In this document: piece by piece, positions 1 to 8,208 of the stretch | Numbering within the stretch: position 1 is the first letter of the stretch | Layout: each line of letters begins with the position of its first letter | Source: Acuticoccus kalidii | Lineage (GTDB): Bacteria > Pseudomonadota > Alphaproteobacteria > Rhizobiales > Amorphaceae | DNA: 64,000 bases | Direction: 5' to 3' | NCBI RefSeq assembly: GCF_021556395.1 | Contig: NZ_JAKGCS010000012.1 | Span: 1 to 64,000, forward strand | Position numbers and translations under genes: made by a program | The notes under the pieces: model-generated | Databases searched by the model: none | What the model was told of the DNA's origin: nothing | What the model saw: only the letters and a program-made list of their open reading frames with translations

Positions 1-906
1 GTGCTCCTGCCGCCGATCGCGCGAAGCATAGTAGAGCGCGGCTGGAGGCGCCCTCCCGCCGAACGGCCGGTCGTCGCGGACGTAAGCCCAGATGTGGCCG
101 GTGATCGTCTTGCCTCTGGCGAGGATCGGCACCGTGGTGTCGTCGCCGTGAAGGCGCTCGGCGGCCAGAACATGCGCCTCGATCAGGGCATGGAGCGGTG
201 CGAGGGCGACCGTCGCGGCACCGACCTGGTCGGCGAGGGTCGAGACCGACAGGTCGATCCCCTCGCGGCCATAGCGCTCGCTCTGCCGGTTCAGCGGCAA
301 ATGCTGCCCGAACTTTTCGAACAGGATCGTCGCCAGAAGGTGCGGTCCGGCAAAGCCGCGCGGCGTCACGTGGAACGGTGCGGGCGGCTGCGTGATCCGC
401 TCGCACTGACGGCAGGCGAACCGCTCGCGCACCGTCTGGATCACCTTCCAGCGACGGGGGATCACCTCCAGCGTCTCGGTGATGTCCTCGCCGAGCTTCG
501 ACAGCCGGGTCGAGCCGCAGCACGGGCAGCTCTCCGGCGCGGCGATCACGACACGCTCGCGCGGCAGATGGGCCGGGAAGGGTTTGCGCGCGGGCCGCTT
601 GCGCGTGAACGCCGGGGCCGATCCTGTCTGCGTTGCCGCGGTCTCGGCCACCAGCTCATCTTCGCTGGCCGTCGTCTCGAGATCCTCCAGCTGCAGCTCC
701 ATCTGCTCCAGAAGCCGAGCCTTGCGCTCGGAGCGGCTGCCGTAGAGCTCGCGCCTCAGCTTCTCGATCTGGAGCTTGAGATGGGCGACCAGGGCGGTCA
801 CGTCCGACTGCGCCGCTTCCGCGGCAAGGCGGCGTGCCCGCTCCGCGCGGATCATCGCGTGGGCGCTGGCAAGGTCGTCGGGGAGCGAATCGGCGGCGCT
901 GTTCAC
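1..906 (-). CDS. tnpC: IS66 transposase TnpC, N-terminal 302 residues (window edge)
   Basis: This is the DDE transposase of the IS66 element. The start is a GTG at 906; an in-frame TGA lies just upstream, which fixes it. Visible in order are an N-terminal leucine-rich coiled coil (about residues 10-70), a basic stretch, a zinc-binding region with CPCC and CRQC motifs (about residues 110-150), then the start of the catalytic domain with an HGDDTT motif that should hold the first catalytic Asp. Family members are usually about 510-560 residues, so over 200 residues lie beyond the edge. It is 44 nt downstream of tnpB, on the same strand. Confidence 0.92.
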   Translation of the reverse strand, partial: MNSAADSLPDDLASAHAMIRAERARRLAAEAAQSDVTALVAHLKLQIEKLRRELYGSRSERKARLLEQMELQLEDLETTASEDELVAETAATQTGSAPAFTRKRPARKPFPAHLPRERVVIAAPESCPCCGSTRLSKLGEDITETLEVIPRRWKVIQTVRERFACRQCERITQPPAPFHVTPRGFAGPHLLATILFEKFGQHLPLNRQSERYGREGIDLSVSTLADQVGAATVALAPLHALIEAHVLAAERLHGDDTTVPILARGKTITGHIWAYVRDDRPFGGRAPPAALYYASRDRRQEH

Positions 907-950
907 ACCTTGAGCGAATCACGATCGCCGGGGCGCGCCAAGGCAAAACA

Positions 951-1298
951 TCACCCGACCGACGTCGGACGCCAGGTCTCTTGCGGGTGACGCCAGTCGA
1001 TCCCTTCGAGCAGATAGCCGAGCTGCGCAGGCGTGATCGTCACCGCGCCATCGGCCGGCGAGGGCCACAGGAAGCGGCCCCGCTCCAGCCGCTTCGTGAA
1101 GAGACACGCCCCCTGGCCGTCGTGCCAGATCACCTTCAGAAGGTCGCCCCGGCGCCCGCGGAAGCAGAACAGATGGCCGCTCAGCGGGTCGCGCCGCAGC
1201 ACCTCCTGGACCATCAGCGACAGGCCGGGGAATCCCTTGCGCATGTCCGTGTGGCCGGTCGCGAGCCACACCCTCACGCCACTCGGAACCGGGATCAT
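951..1298 (-). CDS. tnpB: IS66 accessory protein TnpB (Orf2-like)
   Basis: A 115-residue protein beginning [20 protein letters not shown], the highly typical N-terminus of IS66 Orf2/TnpB, followed by the usual core with an [17 protein letters not shown] segment and a C-terminal LEGIDWRHP motif. The protein is needed for transposition of IS66-type elements; its biochemical role is not settled. The start overlaps the tnpA stop by 4 nt (ATGA), which suggests translational coupling. Length is normal for the family. Confidence 0.95.
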   Translation of the reverse strand: MIPVPSGVRVWLATGHTDMRKGFPGLSLMVQEVLRRDPLSGHLFCFRGRRGDLLKVIWHDGQGACLFTKRLERGRFLWPSPADGAVTITPAQLGYLLEGIDWRHPQETWRPTSVG

Positions 1299-1708
1299 CG
1301 CCGTTCCAGAACGGCGACCACGCGGGCCAGCGCCTCGCCGTCCACGTCGGCGCCGACGACGATCCGCCGGCCGCAGGCGAGAACGATCTCCATCCGCGAG
1401 GCCGTCACCGGGGTTTCAGGCCGCGGCTCTATCTCTCGCGCCTCGGGCGGATGCGGTTCCGGCTCGATGATGGCAGGCACGAACGTCGGCGTCTTCTCAG
1501 ATCGGGGCGGCTCCACCCGGAACGCACGCCTCCACGTCACCAGCTGCGAGCGCGAGATCCCGTGCCGCCGGGCCGTCGCCGAGACCAGACGCGGACCCTC
1601 CATGCTCTCCAGCACGATCTTCAGCTTCTCATCATCGCTCCAGCGACGCCGGCGGCCCCTCTCGACCACCTCCAACCGCTCGAACGCCCTGTGCGTATGC
1701 CTGTCCAT
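1295..1708 (-). CDS. tnpA: IS66 accessory protein TnpA (helix-turn-helix)
   Basis: A 137-residue IS66 Orf1-type protein. The N-terminal third carries the IS3/IS66-type helix-turn-helix: [15 protein letters not shown], then [19 protein letters not shown]. The C-terminal part ends with the usual [19 protein letters not shown] region. The ATG at 1708 gives the expected [13 protein letters not shown] start; a GTG two codons upstream is an alternative. It is the first gene of the element and overlaps tnpB by 4 nt. The stretch 1709-1768 is the non-coding end of the IS. Confidence 0.9.
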   Translation of the reverse strand: MDRHTHRAFERLEVVERGRRRRWSDDEKLKIVLESMEGPRLVSATARRHGISRSQLVTWRRAFRVEPPRSEKTPTFVPAIIEPEPHPPEAREIEPRPETPVTASRMEIVLACGRRIVVGADVDGEALARVVAVLERR

Positions 1709-1768
1709 ACGCACAGTTCTCCGCCGCGACGCTCACCACCCGCAAGGCGGCCTCCGCCGGAGGCTTAC

Positions 1769-2758
1769 GATGCTGGACAACTCCGCGCTGAAGGATCTCC
1801 TGGGAAAAAAGTGGTGAGGCCCGCGGCGCGTCGGGAGGCCGTGGCGCACCTGCGCGACGCCTTCGACATGAGCGAGCGGCGGGCCTGCCGGGTCATCGGA
1901 GCGGATCGGTCGAGCGTGCGCGACCGCGCCACCATGCCGGATGACGCCGAGCTGCGGGCGAGGCTGAAGGCTCTGGCGGCCGAGCGCCGGCGCTTCGGCT
2001 ATCGCCGTCTCCACGTTCTCTTGCGTCGCGAGGGCCACGCGGTGAACCGCAAGAAGGTTCAGCGGATCTATCGCGAGGAGAAGTTGACGGTCCGCCGACG
2101 TGGCGGACGCAAGCGGGCGATCGGCACACGCGCGCCCCTGGTGTTGCCGCAGGCGCCGAACCAGCGATGGAGCCTCGACTTCGTCTCCGATCAGCTGACC
2201 GACGGGCGCCGCTTCCGCATCCTGGCGCTCGTAGACGACTGCACGCGCGAATGCCTGGCTCTGATCGCGGACACGTCGTTGTCGGGCCGGCGCGTTGCTC
2301 GCGAGCTCGACAACTTGGTGCGCCTCAGGGGCCGTCCCAAGGCGATCGTCAGCGACAACGGCACCGAGCTGACGTCGAACGCGATCCTCGGCTGGGCGAG
2401 CGACACCAGGACCGACTGGCATTACATCGCACCGGGCAAGCCGCAGCAGAATGGCTTCATCGAGAGCTTTAACGGACGGCTGCGCGACGAGCTTCTCAAC
2501 GAGACGCTGTTCCACTCGCTCCCGCATGCCCGTGCCGTGCTCGAGGCCTGGCGCCGAGACTACAACGAAGAGCGCCCGCATTCGCGCCTCGGTTGGATGA
2601 CGCCGCGGGCCTATTGCGATGCCCTCACCACAACGACCGGCCGGGACGCTGCGCTCCGCAAGGGCTCCGCGCCCCGGCCTCTTCCACACCACCCATCAAC
2701 CCAGTTAGATCATCGCCCGACTCTCCGTCCGGCTGGATGATAAACGGGGGTCACGTCA
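1769..2758 (+). mobile_element. IS3-family element, right-hand remnant split by IS66
   Basis: The remnant holds the last 15 codons of orfA, all of the orfB frame and the right end. The terminus at 2758 reads TGACGTGACCCCCGTTTATC on the minus strand, with the TGA start typical of IS3-family inverted repeats. The left part of the IS3 should lie beyond the IS66 copy, outside the window. The right end is fused directly to a DUF4209-type gene. Confidence 0.88.
1770..2740 (+). pseudogene. IS3-family orfA tail plus orfB transposase, 5'-truncated
   Basis: The orfA frame enters at 1770 and ends ...LKDLLGKKW with a TGA at 1815-1817. A slippery A AAA AAG at 1805-1811 allows a -1 shift into the orfB frame, the normal way IS3 elements make their OrfAB transposase. 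OrfB continues to 2740 and has a complete retroviral-integrase-type core: Asp in WSLDF, Asp in VSDNGTEL, and Glu in [10 protein letters not shown], 35 residues after the second Asp (DD35E). The orfB part is intact, but orfA has lost its start and helix-turn-helix to the IS66 insertion, so no full OrfAB can be made from this copy. The ...GKKW end suggests the IS407-like branch. Confidence 0.88.
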
Positions 2759-4401
2759 GCGCCATTCACCTGACGGATCGAGCAAGGTGGAAAGCGTTGC
2801 GCTCGATTGCGTCAGATCGGATTTTAGACGCGTCGTGTCTACGTCCGCTGCGTTCAACACGTAGCGCAGGGAGTTTTCGAGCTGCGGCACAAGAAGGTGT
2901 GCCGCCTCGATAAAATCACCGTTGAAGAAGTGGGCGAAGCCGCGCCCGAAGATTGCTTCGTGGTGCGGCGGCACGAACGGGCTCATTGCCGCGAGCGTCG
3001 TCAGCACCCGCTCATCTGGGGCATGATCGAACACGATTTGGTAGCGGCCTGGCTCGATCTGCCCTGCCACAACCAAACCACGCCTCATCTGCTCGTGCTG
3101 GATGATCTGGACCCGAATGTTCGCCTCATTGGGAGGACTCGCGAAACCGCCGGCGGGTGGCGTTCGCGAGGCCGGCTTGAAGGTCTCATCATAGATCACC
3201 GAGGCGAACAGGCTGCCAAAGGGAGATCGTCTGATGGATTCCTCTGCCTCCCGGCGAAGAGCGGCGACGGCGGGTGAGCGGCTTTGGACCGAGTAGATGA
3301 GGAGAGCATCCGCCAATTCCTTGCCGCCCAATTGCGCCTTGGTCCCTCGACAATCTCGGAGATGTCAGTCGAGGACGAAATCGGCGCCATGAAATCGGCG
3401 ATATCACCCTGCTTGCGCACCAAACGCGCTTGCAGATCAGCGCGTCTGGCATTCGTGCCTCGAACTCGTCGCAACGTTGCAATCGCCTGTTCAAGCCAAT
3501 GGGTCTCGTGCATGGGACTTTTCGCCATACGATCGGCAGTTTCGACGAGGCGCTCTGCAACCTGAACCAGCGCCCGGTCGGCATCGACCTTTCGATCAGC
3601 GCGTGAATAAGCGCGAGCGGTCAGACGCCAAAGCTGCTCCGGTCCGTCTTTGTCGCCAGCAGCCGCCCTGGTGGCGGCAAACGCTTCTGCCGTTTTTGCA
3701 AGACTTGCGGCCCTTGTCGTTTTGAAGTCCAGTTCCAGATCGCTCGCCCGCACGAAACCGAACACGTCTTCGCGCCTCAGCGCCGGCTGCCGGACCTTCT
3801 TGGCGAGTGAAACGAGATCATCGGTTTGCCCGCCGCCCCAGCCGATCTGCCGTTGCAGGACGCAAGCGCGGCGCAGCAGGTCAAGCGCACGAGGGCCGCT
3901 TGCCTCATTGCGGCGGCTTCGCATCTCGGCCTTGCCCGCCAAAAGCCGGCGGACGCATTCGATATAGCTCTCGATCGCCAGTCGAGCGGCTTCGTGCTGC
4001 TTGGTGTTCACCCATGCGAGATCAGCCAGCCGCGCTTTGAGGGCGGGGTGGGCAACTTCAGCCGCCAGCTCGCCGAATACCAGTGACTGTTTGCCTCGAT
4101 ATGTAAGGGGCGTTGGACTTGATCCGGTCGCCCACGCCATCAGCGGAGTGAAAGGTTTCAATGGCTCCCCTGCCTGTAGACTCATCGTACAAACACCTCC
4201 CAGAAGATTGTAGACGGCTGCCTTTTCTACATTGCCAGCCAACTCGGCCGCGTCGCGCGCCGTCGAATAGTGTCGCCACAGCACCGAGCAGTCGACTGAA
4301 CGCTCGCCAGAGATTGGCATCTCTGGGTCTGCCGATAGAATAGCCGCGAGCACGATCAGGGAGGGTTCGGATTTCTGTTCAGTCTGCGGTGCGTCGGACA
4401 T
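2756..4401 (-). pseudogene. DUF4209-type protein gene, frameshifted and truncated by IS3
   Basis: The gene starts with ATG at 4401 (MSDAPQTEQ...) and reads about 350 residues to near 3345. The similarity-bearing frame then moves by one base: EISEIVEG is followed in the next frame by KAQLGGKELADALLIYSVQ. The second part ends in a segment typical of DUF4209 C-terminal regions (HLLVPQLENSLRYVLN... then LKSDLTQSS). The last codons ...GEWR are followed by TGA at 2758-2756, which is the terminal TGA of the IS3 element, so the true C-terminus is lost. The joined product would be about 550 residues; the family is nearer 600. The function of DUF4209 proteins is not established. The family call is from memory of the motif pattern. 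Confidence 0.75.
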
Positions 4402-4686
4402 GAATGTAAGACTCGGTGTAGGTTTCGCTGATCCTCGCACAGTAAAGGCTCGTGCCGCGATGGTCACAGTGAAAGGAATGAGACATATTGCGGCATTAGA
4501 GTGCTATAGCGTAGACATAGTTCTCATCATCACCCGGCGTGGCGCGCCACAAAACCCAACCCCCACTCACCACAACCCCCACGCTGTCCGCCAGCGACCC
4601 GACCCCGTCGGCGCTTCGGTCGTGGTCATCCCGCTCATTGCGGCGAGCCCGTTGCGAACGCGCTGGCGGCCGGGTAGCTCTCTCCA
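4402..4686. other. Intergenic region between DUF4209 remnant and aph
   Basis: This 285-nt gap separates two divergent genes. It has a less GC-rich stretch around 4480-4530 that could hold the promoter of the minus-strand DUF4209 gene. I see no convincing gene, terminator or operator, and the start of aph at 4687 has no strong ribosome binding site. Confidence 0.5.
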
Positions 4687-5469
4687 ATGTCGTGCTTTGA
4701 TCGAACGGGCTGGGTTCCCGTGCGGACGGGAGAGTCGGGCGATGCGGTCTATCGCAGCGGCGACGGGGCGGCGGCTTATGCCAAGATCGCAGCGCCCGGG
4801 CGTGAGCGGGACCTTCAATGCGAGCGTGACCGATTGTTGTGGCTCGAAGGTCGCGGCATTCCGTGCCCCCACGTGCTCGAATGGCATGAGGACGAGGCTT
4901 GCCTCGTCACCGCCGCCGTACCCGGCATTCCGGCGAGCGACCTGCCGGCCGAGGGCTTGTTCGCGGCGTGGCCCTCGATGGTGGAGATGCTCGCCGCGCT
5001 GCACCGGCTCGATCCCCGCGCCTGCCGCTTCGAAAGGCGTCTCGAGGCGATGTTGACGCGTGCGCGCGATGTCGTCGCGCGCGATGCCGTGAACCCCGAC
5101 TTTTTGTCCGACGCGGATCGATTGCTGCCTCCGGCATCGCTGCTGGCACGGCTGGAGGGCGCGGTGCCGTCTCTTCAGGCGCTCGAGGTGCGAGACAGGG
5201 TGGTCTGTCATGGGGACGCCACCATGGCGAACCTGATGGTGGATCCCGAGACGCTGCGCTGCACCGGATTTATCGATCTCGGCCGGTTGGGGGTCGTCGA
5301 CCCCTATGTCGATATCGCGCTGATGCTGGCGAGCGCGGGGGAGACGTGGACCTCGGACGCGCAGGCCGATGCCGCGTTCGGCGCGTTGTTTCGCGGCCTC
5401 GGCATCGACCATCCCGACAGCGACCGCGCGGCGTTTTACCTTCAGCTCGATCCATTGACCTGGGGCTGA
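4687..5469 (+). CDS. Aminoglycoside 3''-phosphotransferase, APH(3'')-Ib/StrA-like
   Basis: A 260-residue kinase expected to inactivate streptomycin by phosphorylating its 3'' hydroxyl. It follows StrA almost end to end: an N-terminal WVPVRTGESGD motif, then GERERDL/ERDRLLWL-type sequence, ACLVTAAVPG, the FERRLEAM...VNPDFL segment, the catalytic loop VVCHGDATMANLMVD (Asp base in HGD), the metal-binding FIDLGRLG, and the C-terminal AFYLQLDPLTWG that ends StrA itself. Length matches the family (about 267). The neighbouring IS elements suggest acquisition, but the base composition does not stand out and no strB gene follows. It could be an intrinsic chromosomal homologue with weak activity. Confidence 0.9.
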   Translation: MSCFDRTGWVPVRTGESGDAVYRSGDGAAAYAKIAAPGRERDLQCERDRLLWLEGRGIPCPHVLEWHEDEACLVTAAVPGIPASDLPAEGLFAAWPSMVEMLAALHRLDPRACRFERRLEAMLTRARDVVARDAVNPDFLSDADRLLPPASLLARLEGAVPSLQALEVRDRVVCHGDATMANLMVDPETLRCTGFIDLGRLGVVDPYVDIALMLASAGETWTSDAQADAAFGALFRGLGIDHPDSDRAAFYLQLDPLTWG

Positions 5470-5865
5470 TCGCGCCTGTCCTCGGATGCGGCGGGAGCGG
5501 GACCCGTCGGCCGCACCCGCCCGCGGTCGTCCGGCGGCGTCGTGGGCCTTGCGATTTCGCCGCGACGTTTCGGCAATTCCGCAGTCCACGCGAGCGGGGC
5601 GGGGGAGGGGTCTGGGACCGCTTGGGTGCTGACGAAATCGTCAAGCGGTGTGGGCGTGAATGGCGACGTCGCGCGTTGGAGGGGCGTCCATCGGCGCGCC
5701 CGGGCGGCGGGGCCGGCGAGGCGGATGTCGCCGATTGGCGTCGGGCCAAGGGTTCCATCTCGCCCGAAATCTCCTCTAAAACAGGCAGGGGTCGGCCTTG
5801 CCGGCTTCGTCGTGCGCATCTCGGCGGTCGATCGCGACCCGCCGAGCGAGACTGAGAGTGGGCTT
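5470..5865. other. Non-coding stretch before the MscS-type gene
   Basis: In this 396-nt region the mscS frame stays open upstream, but the codons before 5866 look unlike protein (rich in Arg, Gly and Ser, no motif). I see no clear terminator for aph and no clear promoter. Confidence 0.45.
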
Positions 5866-7851
5866 GTGATACGTGAAATTCGTCGCCGTTTGGCTGGACT
5901 GGCGCTTGCTGCATCGTTCGTCGTCATGCTGGCGAACCCGAACGCGCTGGCCCAGGAGGCGATCGTCGAAACGCAGCCGAGCGTTGCGGCGGCCGATGAC
6001 GGGACAAGCGGGGCCCGGCCGGTCCGCACCGGCAGCCCGCGCCTCACCATCGATACATTGCGCTATCTCACCGATGAGATCGAAGCCGCCGTGCTCGCTT
6101 ATCGCAACGACAAGTCGGCCGAACAGCTCGACGATATCAATGTTCTGTTCGACCAGCTGATCGCGCTCATCGATCTTTCGGAGATCGCGCCGGCGACGCG
6201 GCGCGAGACGGGCGTGTCGACGGTTCTCGCAATTCTCGACATCGCGGGCCGGATCGATCTACCCGCGAGCGACGACATTCCGGACGTCGACGCCTTCAGT
6301 GACGACGAGAATGCGAGCTGGCGTCTGCCGCTGACGCCGCTGCGCCTCATCCGGCACGACGAGGGGCCGCGTCAGGGCGAATTCCTGTTCTCGGGCGCGA
6401 CCGTGCGGGCCGCGCCGCGCTTTGCGACCGCGCTCATGGACGTGCCGATGGAGTCCGATCTCGCGTTCAGCTCCTGGACGCGGGGCTGGCCTCAGATCAC
6501 CGGGCCGATGATCCCGGCCGATGTCGTGCGCGCCATGCCGGACGATGGCCGTTATCTTTGGCACGGTACGCCGCGCTGGAAGGTCGCCTCCGTCATCGTC
6601 ACGGTGGCGCTCGCGGGCGCCTTGCTCGCCGGGTTCACGCTTTTGGTCTGGCCGAAGCCGGAGGACGGGCGCACGCTGCGCGTCGTGCGCCGCCTGGTGC
6701 CGCCGTTCGTCACGTTGATCACGATCGGCGTCGTCGACTGGTTCTTCGACGATCAGATCAACCTCTCCGGCGAATTCGCCGGTTGGATGACGCATTTTTC
6801 GGTCGTCTGCACCTATCTCACCTTGGCGTGGCTCTTCTGGGTGGTCGTGACGGGCGCCTTCAACTGGATGATGAGCACGCCGGAGGGGCCGAAGCAGAGC
6901 CTCAATGCGAGCCTCGTGAAGCTGGGGGCGCGCATCGTCGGCGTGATCGGCATTCTCGTCATTCTCGGGATCGGGGGCACCGAGCTCGGGTTGCCGGTCA
7001 TGAGTGTGGTCGCCGGCCTCGGTGTCGGTTCGCTGGCGGTGGCGCTCGCGGTGCGGCCCTCGCTCGAAAACCTCATCGGCGGCTTCGTCCTCTTTGCCGA
7101 TCAGCCGGTGCGCGTGGGTGACTTCTGTTCCTTCGGCAGCTACATGGGCACCGTCGAGGCGATCGGCATCCGCTCCACCCAGATCCGTGGTCTCGACCGC
7201 ACATTGATCTCGGTTCCGAACGCGAAATTCGCGGACATGGAGATCATCAACTGGGCCCAGTGCGACCGGATGCTGATCAACGAGACGATCGGATTGCGCT
7301 ACGAGACGAGCCCCGATCAGCTTCGCTATGTCCTCGGCAATCTGCGGGCGATGGCCCACGCCCATCCGCGCATCGAGAGCGACACGATCCGCATCCGGTT
7401 CTCCGGTTACGGCGAATCGGCGCTCAAGATCGGCATTCGGATCTACGCCCTGACGCGCGAGTGGAACGACTTCTACGCGATCCGTGAGGACATTTTCCTG
7501 CGCATCTACGAAATCGTCGAGGAGGCGGGCACCGGCTTCGCGGTTCCGGCCTCGCGGCTCTATTTCAACCGCGATGCGGGGCTCGATGTGGACCGGACGC
7601 GTCACGCCGTGGGCGCCGTCGACGCCTGGCGCGAGAAGGGGGCGCTCCCGTTCCCCTTCATGTCGGATGCGCAGGTGAAGGAGGTGAGCGGAACGGTCGC
7701 CTACCCGCCGCGCGGCTCTGTAGAGCTCGGATCGGCCGGTGCCGCGCGTCGCAGCCGTGCGGAAAACCTCTCCGATGCCCAAGAGGAAGACGGCGATGAC
7801 GTCGCCCTCGCGCAGGAGACGACGGACCGCCCCGGCGACCGGCAAAGCTAA
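5866..7851 (+). CDS. MscS-family mechanosensitive ion channel
   Basis: A 661-residue inner-membrane channel. The GTG at 5866 is chosen because it places a signal peptide at the N-terminus (basic IREIRRR, hydrophobic core, ALAQ cleavage site). A periplasmic domain of about 200 residues follows, then hydrophobic segments near residues 240-262, 279-295, 312-337 and 355-375. The MscS pore helix comes next (GLGVGSLAVALAVRPSLENLIGGF), followed by the conserved beta domain (FADQPVRVGD... GIRSTQIRGLD... ISVPNAKFADMEIINW) and the alpha/beta cage. It is well above the 286 residues of E. coli MscS and fits the long MscS-like types. A stretch-gated osmotic safety valve is the family role; gating is not provable here. 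Confidence 0.9.
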   Translation: MIREIRRRLAGLALAASFVVMLANPNALAQEAIVETQPSVAAADDGTSGARPVRTGSPRLTIDTLRYLTDEIEAAVLAYRNDKSAEQLDDINVLFDQLIALIDLSEIAPATRRETGVSTVLAILDIAGRIDLPASDDIPDVDAFSDDENASWRLPLTPLRLIRHDEGPRQGEFLFSGATVRAAPRFATALMDVPMESDLAFSSWTRGWPQITGPMIPADVVRAMPDDGRYLWHGTPRWKVASVIVTVALAGALLAGFTLLVWPKPEDGRTLRVVRRLVPPFVTLITIGVVDWFFDDQINLSGEFAGWMTHFSVVCTYLTLAWLFWVVVTGAFNWMMSTPEGPKQSLNASLVKLGARIVGVIGILVILGIGGTELGLPVMSVVAGLGVGSLAVALAVRPSLENLIGGFVLFADQPVRVGDFCSFGSYMGTVEAIGIRSTQIRGLDRTLISVPNAKFADMEIINWAQCDRMLINETIGLRYETSPDQLRYVLGNLRAMAHAHPRIESDTIRIRFSGYGESALKIGIRIYALTREWNDFYAIREDIFLRIYEIVEEAGTGFAVPASRLYFNRDAGLDVDRTRHAVGAVDAWREKGALPFPFMSDAQVKEVSGTVAYPPRGSVELGSAGAARRSRAENLSDAQEEDGDDVALAQETTDRPGDRQS

Positions 7852-8208
7852 GAGACCTCGGGCGGCCGATCCCGTCGACCAGCGGCCCGCCGGCCGCTCG
7901 CGGCGAGGCGGGGACGTTGGCCGGCGAGAGGATCGGCGGCTGCTTCCCGCCTTCCCCTGCGATGGATGGCTGGCGGGGAGCGGTGCGGCCCACGAAGGCC
8001 CGATGTCTCTCGCTCGGGCCGCATTCGCACCGAAAGGCTCGCGTTGAATCGAAACGGCCCGACGGCTTGGCTGTCGGGCCGTTTTGCGTTCGCCGCCGGC
8101 CTGACGGTGTTGCCGCCTATTCGGTAAGAGCGCCGGCCGCGGTACTCGATGGGCGGCGCGGATGGCGGGGAGACTCCGCGCCGCGAGGGGGGCGGCGCGG
8201 GTGAGGGG
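7852..8208. other. Intergenic region between convergent mscS and dctM genes
   Basis: This 357-nt gap separates two convergent genes. It contains one clear stem-loop terminator (8053-8083). The remaining sequence is GC-rich and I see no gene with a plausible start site or product. Confidence 0.5.
8053..8085. terminator. Bidirectional Rho-independent terminator
   Basis: A perfect 11-bp stem AACGGCCCGAC / GTCGGGCCGTT with a 9-nt loop is followed by TTTT and preceded by AAA on the other side. It sits between the convergent mscS and dctM genes and could stop transcription from both. Confidence 0.85.

Larger units (their letters stand above)
1..1768 (-). mobile_element. IS66-family insertion sequence, right part, cut by window edge
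   Basis: Three genes in the standard IS66 order (tnpA, tnpB, tnpC) run leftward with short or overlapping junctions. The outer end at 1768 reads GTAAGC on the minus strand, the usual first bases of IS66-family inverted repeats. Directly beyond it the reading frame of an IS3 orfA tail begins, so the element was inserted into that IS3. The left end and the expected 8-bp target duplication lie outside the window. Confidence 0.9.

Noticed and set aside
1733..2692. Minus-strand frame over the IS3 orfB
   Set aside because: Shadow frame; the plus strand has the complete DD35E transposase core.
4567..5589. Minus-strand frame of 340 codons over aph
   Set aside because: Arg/Ala/His-rich shadow of the aph gene, whose product is clearly recognised.
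7739..8047. Plus-strand frame of 102 codons overlapping the end of mscS
   Set aside because: Basic low-complexity translation, no start signal, and it runs into a terminator region.
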